From contig JAEQBH010006860.1 of assembly GCA_016808115.1 (NCBI GenBank), forward strand, positions 85,015 to 149,014: DNA of 64,000 nt, given 5' to 3'. The position numbers were made by a program, and so were the translations under genes. Every line of letters starts with the position of its first letter. Positions within the stretch are counted from its first letter, which is position 1. This document shows positions 10,306 through 20,238 of this stretch, one piece after another. This DNA is from Tetrastigma voinierianum (lineage: Eukaryota; Streptophyta; Magnoliopsida; Vitales; Vitaceae). The notes under the pieces were generated by a model. It was given only the letters and a program-made list of their open reading frames with translations, did not search any database and had not been told where the DNA came from.

Positions 10306-12690
10306 ATGAAGCGAGTCGATTCTAAAGCGTACGTCACCAAATCTACCCCATCATTTATTCAACACGAAGGTTCATCATTGATTCAAGAATTGTGAATGAG
10401 ACAGCCTATGATCTGTGGTCTCAAATGTAGAGATGCAAATTGCGAGAAAGAGAAACTCTCCTTCATTCGTGGCACATCGCCGACACCTAAGAGAAAGATG
10501 AAGGCTATGAAGAGTGGTATTCAGACAATCAGAAGGTCAAAAGATGGTTGCTGATGTTTATGTCCCCGGAGATTATGAAGTGATACATTCGCTTACCCAC
10601 CGCATGAGATATTTGGAAAGCTCTGTCTAAAGCCTTTTATGATGGAGGCGAGGATGAATTCTGAGTTTTACCTTAAGCAGAGGACTTTCTCTTTGCCAAA
10701 CAAAATGGCGAGACCACTCTCTATATATATTATAGGCTGGCCAAATCTTGATTAGATTGGATCATTGTGATAAGGTGGTCATGGTGGATGAGGCGGATAT
10801 TGCATCCTATCGAAATTGCTTGATGACAAAGGGAATTTTATATCTTTACGAGTGATTAGAGGGTGATTTTGAGCAAGTGCGCGGCGAAATCTTGAGGAAG
10901 GATCCTATCCCTGAATTAGAAGAGTGTTATGCCCTAGTTCGCCACTAAGATGTTTGATGCGGGGTGATGAACGGATAGTGAAAATTACGAAGGTTGGCCG
11001 TGGTGACTTTCAGAAACCGGTCTAATCTGTGGGTCTCGAGCAAACAAGACGAAAAGGCCCATCCATCTAAATTTGTAATGGTGGCGACAAATCATCATAC
11101 AAATGCACTCCCTTGTAATCAATGGTGCTTCAAAAGTCGCGATCTTATGAACTTATGGGATATCGGAGGCCAGGTGGAATCATAGCCGTGATTCCCGAAA
11201 GAAGAATTTCAAGAATGCCTCTACTGCTGCAATTGTTGAAATAAAGACAGAGGATGATAGTGGTGAAAAGTCCTCGGCATTGGCAGCAGCAGCAGGTAAT
11301 GGTGGTAAGGTTTTAAATATCTCTACACATGTTTCTAATAGTGCATGGATAATTGATTCCGGTGCTACGGATCATATGACATTTGATTCTTGACAAGTTT
11401 CACCTCTTAAATCTTCCTCACAACATTTTGTTTCCACTGCCAATGGTATCTCAATTCCGATTATTTGGGAAGGATCCTTGTCCCTCACTAACACCTTGAA
11501 TTTAGATTCTGTTTTGGTTGTTCCCTTTTTGAATTATAATCTTTTGTCAGTTTCTCAAATAACCACTGCCTTATTTTGTGTTGTCATTTTTTAGCCTGAA
11601 TTTTGTGTATTTAAGGACATTGGACAGTAAATGATTGGTTGTGGTGTTAGGCGAGGGAAGTTGTATTACTTGGACTTGGTGTCTAAAAGTTCAGATGAGT
11701 TGCGTCAAGCTTTAAAGATTGAGGGTTCTAAAAAAAAAAAAAAAAAAAAGGGAAATATGAGATATGGTTGTGGCATCGACGTCTGGGGCATGCTTCTTTT
11801 GGTTACCTGAAGAAATTATTTCCTACTTTATTTGCAAACTTTGATGTCTCTAGTTTCCAATGTGATGATTGTGAACTTGCAAAAAGCCATTGTGCTTCGT
11901 TTCCATTAACTTTGAACAAAAGTCTAGTTCCTTTTATGATCATACATTATGATGTTTGGGGCCCATCTAAGTTTGCTACTTTGGATGGATCGCATTGGTT
12001 TGTTACTTTTATTGATGATTGTACTAGAATGACTTGGGTATGTTTGATGAAGTCCAAAAGTGAAGTAAACTTGTTATTTCAAAATTTTCATTAAATGGTT
12101 TGTAGTCAGTACAATGCACAGGTTCAGGTTCTCTGCAGTGACAATGGAGGTGAATATTTGAGTTTTGAATTGAAGCGGTATTTGGAAGCCCATGGAACCA
12201 TTCATCAAACTACTTGTTCTGATACACCCCAACAGAATGGGGTGGTGGAGCGGAAAAATCATCACTTGTTGGAGGTTATGCGTGGCCATTGATCGGCACA
12301 TATGCCTTTATCCTAGTGGGGACACGCACTTACCTCTGCAACATATTTGATCAACCGATTACCTTCCAGCACTATTGATTTCCGGACACCATCCCAGGCT
12401 CTCATTGAAGCAATTGTTGCTCCAGTCGATCCAAACTTACCACCTCATGTTGTGTAGCATTTGTACATCTTCATAAGCGTCAGCGCAACAAGCTGACACC
12501 TCGAGCATTGCGATGTGTCTTTTAGGGTATCTTTGCTCATCAAAGTGCGATGCTATCACCCTCAAGCAAACAAATGTTTGTTACAATGGATGTAGTTTTT
12601 CATGAAGACTCGATGTATTTTCCTGGGCTGAACTTCCAAGGGGGAGCACCTATAAAGTTCAAGCTCTAGACTATCGATTTTTATCTCTAT
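10306..12690 (+). pseudogene. copia gag, protease and integrase remnants
   Basis: An ATG at 10306 starts a gag-like region; near 10540-10720 it reads, in shifting frames, WLLMFMSPEI, IWKALSKAFYDGG and AKQNGETTLY, as in UBN2-type copia gag. The aspartic protease motif DSGATDH is at 11355-11375. The pre-integrase zinc finger WHRRLGHASFGYLKKLF ... CDDC is at about 11768-11880. The integrase core gives HYDVWGPS, FIDDCTR, then CSDNGGEY and PQQNGVVERKN, so all three acidic residues are present, followed by a TGA at 12290-12292. Integrase continues in another frame as INRLPSSTIDFRTPSQ. Several in-frame stops, including one right after the protease motif, rule out a working polyprotein. A poly-A run lies near 11731. 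Confidence 0.88.
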
Positions 12691-12799
12691 AGAAGGAACT
12701 CTTTGAACTGGTAACAATCGAGACCAGGATGAAAGGAACGCCTTGAACTTAGTAATGAGAATGCTGGTGAATTGGATTTGAGTGAGTACAAATTTGGAC

Positions 12800-14450
12800 C
12801 ACCGGTGGTGATAGCGTGGTGAAGACCCTAGAAAATGAGTTGTGGATCAACACTCCATACGAATCTCTCGCACCACCAAACCTTCGCGTCGCCTGCGAGG
12901 ATGGTCTGTAATGTGTCTGAACCACCCGAGAAAGCAACTACCACCGCGTTAAACCCGAGAGGTACTCTGGTGATGCCAAAGTGCTATTTTGAGCCCTATA
13001 TCAGATGGGTTTTGAGTGCTTTTTGCGCACTAATCATGCCAATTATGCCAATTTGAAGTGTTCAAGTCTTCTTAGTATCACTTGTATCGTTTAGAGGTTA
13101 TTTTGGTTGTTTTGCGGGTTTTGCGTGAGAGTTGATAGTATCGAGACATATGCTAAACCATGAAGATTGAACCCACATTCATAATACCATCAAACATACC
13201 AAAAATCAAAGAAAGAATGAAGGCAAAGTATAAAAGTTGGTGCGGTATAGGGAGCGGTAGGCCATCGGTGGTCGTGATTCGAGAATTTAGCTAAGATTGC
13301 GAAAATTTCATTTTGGGGTTACGAAAATTCGCAATCTAAGCGAGAGTGTGAAACTAAACTAGGGCCTAAAAATTTAAGCTAACCCTTGTTCCTAGCAAAA
13401 ATGCGGTTCGCTATCACCTAAAAATTTAGCTAAATTAGCGAAATTGCGGTCTGTAAGGGGTCTACGATTTATTATCTCTCTTAATTCAGCTACCTAGCGA
13501 AATATTTCACCTAAGCGAAATCTCATTAATCATCCTTTGTAATTAATGCAAACCTGACCTCATTTTGGTGTACTTCCTTGTCCCTTATTTGCTTAAATCT
13601 TTAGGCTTTATTGTGTTCACATAATGGGTGGCCTATATAAACCCCCATAGTTTTTGTAACCCGAAAAAAGCTAACTTGGGAGACAATCTTTTGGCACAAA
13701 TTTTCACTTTATGTAAATATCTTATGACTTTCCCACTTAGGGTTGGTTTTCTCTCTTCTCTCTCCTCTTTCTCTCATTTTCTAGGCTACCAAACAACCCT
13801 CTTGAGGATGACAACTCAAGAGATGCTTGGCTAAGCCTCTTTTCTTTGAAGAGGAAGGTAGCTAGCTTGGTTGTGGGGCGATTCAGGTTGTCCTCATGTG
13901 TTGAATGCTACAGGTACTGTATTTATGGCTCACATCTTCTCAAACTAGGGTTGAATACCATTTAATGTTATTAATTTGGCTAATACTTACCATGCTTTAG
14001 GATCTGATGCATACTTATTGCTAGATGTCTTGTGGTTATAAATATTTTAAACCATTGAAATGATGTTATTGAATATTAGGGTTTCAAGCGAAAGAAATTG
14101 TGATGCATATTTTTGTGTTGACTCAAATAGGAGTGATTCTAGGAGTTAGGTTGCTAGTTAAACAAAGATCCGGTTATGGCTTGGACTATAGGTTGCTTGT
14201 CATAATGCGAGGATAAAACCTGAGGACACTTGTTTGCCCTATGTTATCAAGTTAGTGACCTAAATCTTCAAAGTTACATTTTCACACATCACTTTCAGTC
14301 TTTAGGTTATTAGGTTTCAAACTACTCACCTTTGTTTTTAAACAAATCCAAAAATCCAAATAGAAAGCCTTACCTTTTCACACTTAGCCAAATCATTCCT
14401 AGGATGAAAGCCATCCCGTGTTGAGCCTGAACCGGCTATCTTTGCGTTAG
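12800..14450. other. foreign DNA nested in the copia element
   Basis: Between the end of the integrase linker (AGELDLS near 12765-12785) and the resumption of copia sequence near 14480, about 1.6 kb has no copia similarity. It is noncoding, includes repeated words such as AAATTTAGCTAA and AATTCGCAA near 13280-13450, and ends in a tract with CCTGAACCGGCTATC. It is probably a nested LTR or other nonautonomous insertion. No terminal repeats or target duplication could be fixed, so the ends are approximate. Confidence 0.6.
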
Positions 14451-14599
14451 CTTGACTACGGCCCGGTAGGAGAACAAGATATAAATTTTGTTGATTCCGC
14501 TCAACCTACTGTGGTACGAATCATATTCCCAAACCCACATATGAACCCAAACTTTATAGTAAAGTTAAATATCCCATGAGTTACTATGTGTCTAACCAT

Positions 14600-16164
14600 C
14601 GCTTGTCTGAATCAAATAAGTCATTTATAAATCAATTATCTACTGTATCTATTCCTAACAGTGTGTAGGAAGCCTTAGCTAACCTAAGGTGGAAAGCTGC
14701 TATGAATAAGGAGATGAAATCCTTGCAGAAGAATGAAACTTGGGAACTTGTTTATCATCCTCCAGGGAAGAAACCAGTTGGATGTCGGTGTCTTTATATT
14801 GTGAACACAGAGCAGATGGTTCAATTGAACGTTTTAAAGTGAGACTGGTAGCAAAAGGGTACTCCCAAACCTATGGAATTGATTATACAGATACATTTGC
14901 ACTTGTTGCTAAAATCAACACAGTTCGAGTATTATTGTCTCTAATTGCAAACCTGGATTGGCCATTGCAACAATTTGATGTGAAAACGCCTTTACTGCGC
15001 AGGCGAGTTGTCCGAGAAGAAGTGTACATGGATTTGCCGCTGGTGCATGATACAGTGCATTATCGAAGAAGTCAATTAAAAGAAATCGTTGTATGAGCTG
15101 TACAATCTCAGGAAACATGATTTGGAAGGTTCATGAAGTCCATGAGGTTTTTTGGCTACCATTAGAGTAATTCAGACCACACTTTATTTTTGAAAAAATA
15201 GTATGGTAAGATCACTACCCTTATTGTGTATGTTGATGACATGGTGGTTCTGAGTAATACGATGAAAGGAAGGCTCTACAAAGTTACTTGTCAAGCGGGT
15301 CGAAATGAAGACCTCGGTCACTTGAAATATTTTCTTGGGATCGAAGTCTCTCGATCGACTCAAGATTTTTCTTGTCTCAAATAAAATATGCCTTTAGATT
15401 TGTTGTAGGAAGCGCGGTATGTCGGTATCGGCGGATGATACACCAGTAGAAGAAGGATTGAAGTTATGTGTTGATACTAATCAGGTGTCTGTTAATAAAG
15501 GGAGATATCAGAGGCTCATTGGAAGATTGATGTACTTAGCCCACAGTAGGCCAGATCTTGCCTATGCAATGAGTATTGTTAGCCAGTTTATGCATAATCC
15601 TGGAGAACAACATATGAATGCAGTTATGCGCATTTTAAGGTATCTGAAGTCCGCTCCTAGAAAAGGCATTTTGTTCACTAAAAATGTAGATTGTCAAAGT
15701 GTGGATGCATATAGTGATGTTGGCGAATTTGGAGCAATAGATGATAGACGATCTACTTCGGGATATTTCACCTTTGTAAGGTGGTAATCTCGTTACACAT
15801 ATGAAGAAAGCAGACGAGAATGTTGTTGCACGTTCAAGCGAAGGCTGAATTTAAAAAATTTATGGCACTTGGAATATGTGAAGCATTGTGGCTAAGACTT
15901 CTATTGATGGATTTAGGCTATCTGCCTAGGCAACCGATTCGGCTTTATTGTGATAATAAAGCAACATGTGATATTGCTCATAATCTGGTACAACATGATC
16001 GTACAAAGCATATGGAAGTAGACATATTCTTCATTAAGGAGAAATTGGATGAGAAAATTGTTGAGTTGCCTAAGATTCGATCCAAAGATCAATTGACTAA
16101 TATCCTCACCAGCTGTTTCAAGTCGAGTGTTCTCAAAATTTTTGGGCAAGTTGGGCATGTGTGA
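14600..16164 (+). pseudogene. copia reverse transcriptase and RNase H remnants
   Basis: RT begins near 14660 (ALANLRWKAAMNKEMKSLQK, NETWELV) and shifts frame to RFKVRLVAKGYSQTYGIDYT. The catalytic YVDD box is at 15229-15240. RNase H follows from about 15490 (RLIGRLMYLAHSRPDLAYAM, RRSTSGYFTF) to DRTKHMEVDIFFIKEKL, closing with a TGA at 16162-16164. In the first RNase H block the usual ADWAG is replaced by SDVGEFG, and TGGTAATCT near 15782 gives a stop after FVRW. At least five frame interruptions are present across RT and RNase H. Confidence 0.88.
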
Positions 16165-16181
16165 CATCTATGCACCAACTT

Positions 16182-16190
16182 GAGGGGGAG
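16182..16190 (+). promoter_or_regulatory. copia polypurine tract
   Basis: GAGGGGGAG directly abuts the right LTR, at the expected plus-strand priming position. Confidence 0.9.
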
Positions 16191-16405
16191 TGTTGCGATA
16201 TTGGATTAATAGTCAAAGATTCTCTATTGTAATTCTTTCCTATTACTATTATATTCTTTCCTAGTTTAGAGATATTTCTCTATTAGGCAAATAACTTAAT
16301 TATAGGAATAGCTTGATTGTAGGATCTCTAATATCTCTATAAATATGTACATGTGAAGATACAGATTTATTATGAATAAAAAATATTCTTCTCTGTTTTA
16401 CAAGT
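16191..16405 (+). repeat. copia right LTR
   Basis: 215 bp, ungapped match to the left LTR with five substitutions (about 97.7 percent identity, counted by eye). It is followed at once by GAGTT, the copy of the 5-bp target. Confidence 0.93.
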
Positions 16406-16410
16406 GAGTT

Positions 16411-16800
16411 CCATTCATCAACATCTCAATCCTTTGTATATAAATAGAAAGATATTACTGTAAGTGGATTTATGATATGATATTTAAACTTGTCATTGTC
16501 TTTTGTCCATCTGCTTCCTGCAATTAGTTGTAAGAAGATTTGAGAAAACAAGATAAAATAGATGAGGGCCACAGCAAGAACACATCATGGATTGATTTTT
16601 TTTTCATGTTCAAAGCGAGTGCAAATCAACTTCAAAAGAAAGCTCCATGATTCTCTCTAGGCCACTCCTTTGATATCACTCCACCACCTCTCACTCACAT
16701 CTCAAAAGGAAAAACCAACGCATCCACGACCATTCACTTCAGGCCCGTCCTCAGCATTTTTTGTTAGATTTTTCAAGATGCCCCCAATCCCTTTAACAGA
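16411..16800. other. noncoding DNA between copia and the kinase fragment
   Basis: AT-rich sequence, probably the displaced 3' flank of the DHQS-like gene on the left and the 3' flank of the minus-strand kinase on the right. No feature was recognised. Confidence 0.4.
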
Positions 16801-17357
16801 TTACAAATAAGTGACGGGAAGAAACATAGGGTCATGGAAACTGGTGCCATATTTGCTAGAATTAGGGTTTCGGGGATCGGTGAGGAAGGTTGTGGTTATA
16901 TGGAGATGCATGAGGACCATTTGGTATGGAGAGACTTCTATTTGGTTGTCCATTCCTTGATAGGAACCCTGTCTGCACTCTAACGCCACTTTGAGTTTGG
17001 GTTAGACCCGCCTATGCGCTCTACTTGAATTGTCTAGTAAAAGGATGAAGAACTGGCCATGTCCTTCAGATTTGGCAAAGGCTTTAGAGCTTCAACAACT
17101 TCACTCATTAGAGGTTTGGCTTGCAGGTCATGACTAAGGCGGTGCGGTGACTTGGCGCCTTGTGCACCTTTGATTGAAGCGACGCAGGCGGGAGCAGCAG
17201 CTATAGAACTTTCTCCTCTCCCCAAGATGGGGTCTTGCCCATTCTATGAGGTTATGCTCCCCATTTGGCTGGTTTTTGTCCATTGACCTTCGCTCGATCA
17301 ACATTTCAAGGAGAACCGCCCCAAAGCTATAAACATCGTTCTTTGATGTAAGATGCC
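16801..17357 (-). pseudogene. 3' part of an RLCK-VII (PBL/NAK-type) kinase
   Basis: On the minus strand a CAG acceptor at about 17360-17358 leads into GHLTSKNDVYSFGAVLLEML, then HNLIEWARPHLGERR, which are kinase subdomains IX to XI of cytoplasmic receptor-like kinases. The frame then shifts. SIKGAQGAKSPHRLSHDLQA and KPLMSEVVEALKPLPNLKDM (to about 17043) are typical of the C-lobe end in PBS1-like/RLCK-VII kinases, and a basic, Pro- and Ser-rich tail (NGPHASPYNHN-like) continues in a third frame to about 16850. Upstream exons with the glycine loop and HRD are not seen at higher coordinates, so only the last exon survives. At least two frame shifts occur. It would have been a plasma-membrane-associated immune-signalling kinase. 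Confidence 0.85.
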
Positions 17358-17880
17358 CTGAAAAAGGAATATGATCATATTAGATTTGGAAGGCCAAATT
17401 TGGGCTTCTTAGCATGATTGGATGCGGGAAATAGAAAAATGGAAAATGAGTTTGGAACGGCGTCACGACCAATAATACATGACAAGGAAATCTACAGCAC
17501 AAGTACAAAGTTTGAAAAGTAGTGATGAAGGACTCATGGAAACTTGATCATGAAACTAACTCATGGAAGCCTTCTTTTTTTTTTTTTTTTTTTTTGTTGC
17601 ATTAGAAAACAAAGATGTGCAAAACCATTTGGGAAAAAAATTTCCAAGGAAAATTTTATAATGGATGATCATGATCTATAGCACTGATCCCTGTTTATTA
17701 AACGTAATTATAAAATACTAAAGAACACTCCTCAAGTATGTAAAATAAGAAATCATCCAAGTAGTTATGCTCCTCCATAGTGATACATATGATCAGTTTA
17801 ATATGACATGATAATTAGATAAAGATGAGTGATTGAAAGATTAAAGCATAATTTTAATGGTTATATGGCAAAGCTTATCA
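17358..17880. other. noncoding DNA
   Basis: Nothing coding is seen. A poly-T run lies at about 17574-17595. This is where the upstream exons of the minus-strand kinase would be expected; they are absent. Confidence 0.5.
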
Positions 17881-17886
17881 TATGTT

Positions 17887-18300
17887 TGACAGGGCCTCAA
17901 GCCTAATAGGAAAACCCAACGTAAAAGACAGACCTAATAGGTGGGAAAACCTCTCAAGCTTAAATACCACTCCACACTCTTGTGTGGAACCGATGTGGGA
18001 TCGTATCATTCCATACCCCTTTCGAAACCAGACATCAGCGGACAACATTCACTCTAAGTGGCTCACACTCTGGACAGCATTCACTCCGAACCCACCTTTG
18101 GGGCACCTGGTAGCCCTCTTCCAAGTAGCCCTTTCCTAGGTAACCCTTTCCCACTACACACCGGCTCTCAATGAAAGCACCAATGATAGGGCCTCAAACC
18201 CAATCGAAGGCCGACCAGACCCGATTAATAGATGGGAAAACCTCTCGAACTTAAGAACCGCTACGGCTTCGTGTGGAGCGGAGTGTAAGGATCGTATCGG
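17887..18300 (+). repeat. two diverged copies of a about 115-bp dispersed repeat
   Basis: Copy one, about 17892-18010, and copy two, about 18187-18300, share GGGCCTCAA, GGGAAAACCTCTC, GAAC/AAATACC and GTGTGGA ... GGATCGTATC. About 180 bp separates them. The pair could be the terminal repeats of a small nonautonomous retroelement (TRIM-like), but primer-binding and purine tracts were not identified. Confidence 0.5.
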
Positions 18301-18563
18301 TGTCTACGGAATAACATTTTTTGACAAAAAAACATATAGCAAACCAGCCCTTGGGATGAACAATCCATATTTATAAACAATCTTATCTTTATTCAGATAC
18401 TCAAGTTTTGTACGGAAATGCTTCGTTTGAGAAAAAAAAAAGATAAATTAGTTTGCATAGAAAACTATTGACCAAATTGATGCGCAATGTCGACAACTTG
18501 AACAACGACAATTGATTTGTGCAGAAGCCGCAAACTAGAAAAACGATTTTTAAAGAACCAAAT

Positions 18564-18712
18564 GCCGCCGACGGAAACAACGATTATTTGAGCTAATTGC
18601 CACCGACGTCAACTATGGCATTTGAATTAAGTGGATTTCATTGCCGCCGACAGCCACTACGGCATTTGAATTAAGTGGATTTCATTTGCAGCCGACGGCA
18701 ACACCGACGGCA
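18564..18712 (+). repeat. degenerate 44-bp tandem repeat
   Basis: GGCATTTGAATTAAGTGGAT occurs at 18617 and 18661 (44 bp apart), with GCCGCCGACGG-like words at about 18564, 18643 and 18690. These are three to four decayed units just upstream of the MULE promoter-like region. Confidence 0.6.
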
Positions 18713-18878
18713 ACAGGGGTAATTGGCAATCTTAAAACCTCGCGCTAGGGCTTTTTCTTCTCCTTCCGCTCTGCTCTTCTTCTCCTCTTCTCCTTCCGTT
18801 CTGCTCCTCTCCCGTCCTCCTCCGATCTGCTTCTCTCTGGTAGCCTCCTCCAATTGGGCAACAACACGTTTCAAACTC

Positions 18879-20238
18879 TATAAATACCCAAACCTTTCTC
18901 CTGCAAATCCTTCTTCACCTCCTCCTCCTTCTTGTCTATTTCTTAGGGTTTTCATTTCTTGGTTCTCCACGTCCCTTCTGTTCATCCACATTCAGATTCT
19001 TGGTGTTGGTGTTTTTCGCTTTTCCGACTCAGGTAGCACTTTTGGATTTTGAAGAAACGTTTTATTTAATTTTTTTCATGTGTTTCTATGCAATGCTGTT
19101 TGAAATTAATGATGTTAGGAGATGATTTGTTTTTGTTTCTGTTTCTCTATTATGAACTTTTCTCCTTTATGAAAATCGGTTATGTTTGTGATGTTTGATT
19201 TTATTTATTTTTTCTCATTTCGTGTTTACGTTTTCTAGTGTGGCTGATTTTAACAAACGAAAAATAAAGAATATAAAATACTTAATTGAAAATTTTTTAA
19301 AAAAAATAATAATTGTGTTTTAGGTATGATAGTAATTAAATACTATTTTAATAAATTGTAAATGTTACCATACTTAGACAATTAGTTTTTATGAAAATGT
19401 ACAGATCCATGTATTTTACCTTATTTATAATGGTTATTCTCAAATCAATAGATTGAAATACAAGTTTCCCTTCTAGAAAAGGGAAACCAAAAAAGAAATA
19501 GAATGGCCACTACCACTCTTGAGCTATGGTCCTCAATTTTTTAAAGCCACTGGCTTTATGGAGTAGTACACCAAATCTTATAGATAAGATGCACTTCTTT
19601 GAGGACCAAAATAAAAAATTATCAGCAGAGAAGATAAGAAGCACTTGGTTAAATAATCAATAGTGATATTATCATTATTATGGTTTTTTTTAACACTTAA
19701 TGGGTTTTGAAATGTAGACATTTTCAAACTCCTTATGAGATTGACTTTGGATTTGTTTGTTAATGTCTCATCATGCCATGAAAAGAAGATGGGAACGATA
19801 AGTGATATAACTTGAATTTTTTGGGTGATAAAGTAATACTTGGCATATCATGGCTTCTCGGTGTGATTATATTTTCTCCATGGGCCTGAAGCCCTACACC
19901 CTTAGATAACGAAAATTAATGGCTCGAGGTGAGGCCTCTATTTATAAACTAAACTCAAATACTATATTAAATTATCAATTTTCTAAAAGCTCAAACTCTA
20001 GAATTTGGTTATCCCGATTGTGTTATGGAGTTAGAAAATGAAAGAAATTACTTCAGCGATAGAAAAAAAAAAAAAAAAAAACATAAATATAAATAGGAGC
20101 AATAAAATAAAACCAAATGACACCATGATTGGCTGAGGACACTTTGATTGTTTTATTTATGATAAAGTTGATGTGATATCAGGATAATGACCTCTCATAT
20201 TATTTAATTCATTTAGGACCATTTTGTACAGGTCAATT
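18879..20238 (+). promoter_or_regulatory. TATA box and leader intron of the MULE gene
   Basis: TATAAATA at 18879-18886 is followed by a CT-rich stretch that looks like a plant 5' UTR. ACTCAG at 19027-19032 followed by GTAGCA gives a donor, and a TTTTGTACAG acceptor ends at 20231, seven bases before the transposase ATG at 20239. A leader exon of about 110-150 nt and an intron of about 1.2 kb are inferred. The intron is AT-rich and noncoding. Confidence 0.45.

Larger units (their letters stand above)
10035..16410 (+). mobile_element. Ty1/copia LTR retrotransposon with nested insertion
   Basis: This is a complete structural unit: target duplication GAGTT (10035-10039 and 16406-16410), 215-bp LTRs, a primer-binding site right after the left LTR, gag, protease, integrase, reverse transcriptase, RNase H in copia order, and a purine tract before the right LTR. 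The LTRs differ at five of 215 positions with no gap, so the insertion is fairly recent, yet the polyprotein is broken by many stops and shifts. Subtracting about 1.6 kb of inserted DNA between integrase and RT leaves about 4.7 kb, normal for copia. Short LTRs suggest an Ale- or Ivana-like lineage (inference). It was probably moved by proteins from other copies. Confidence 0.95.
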
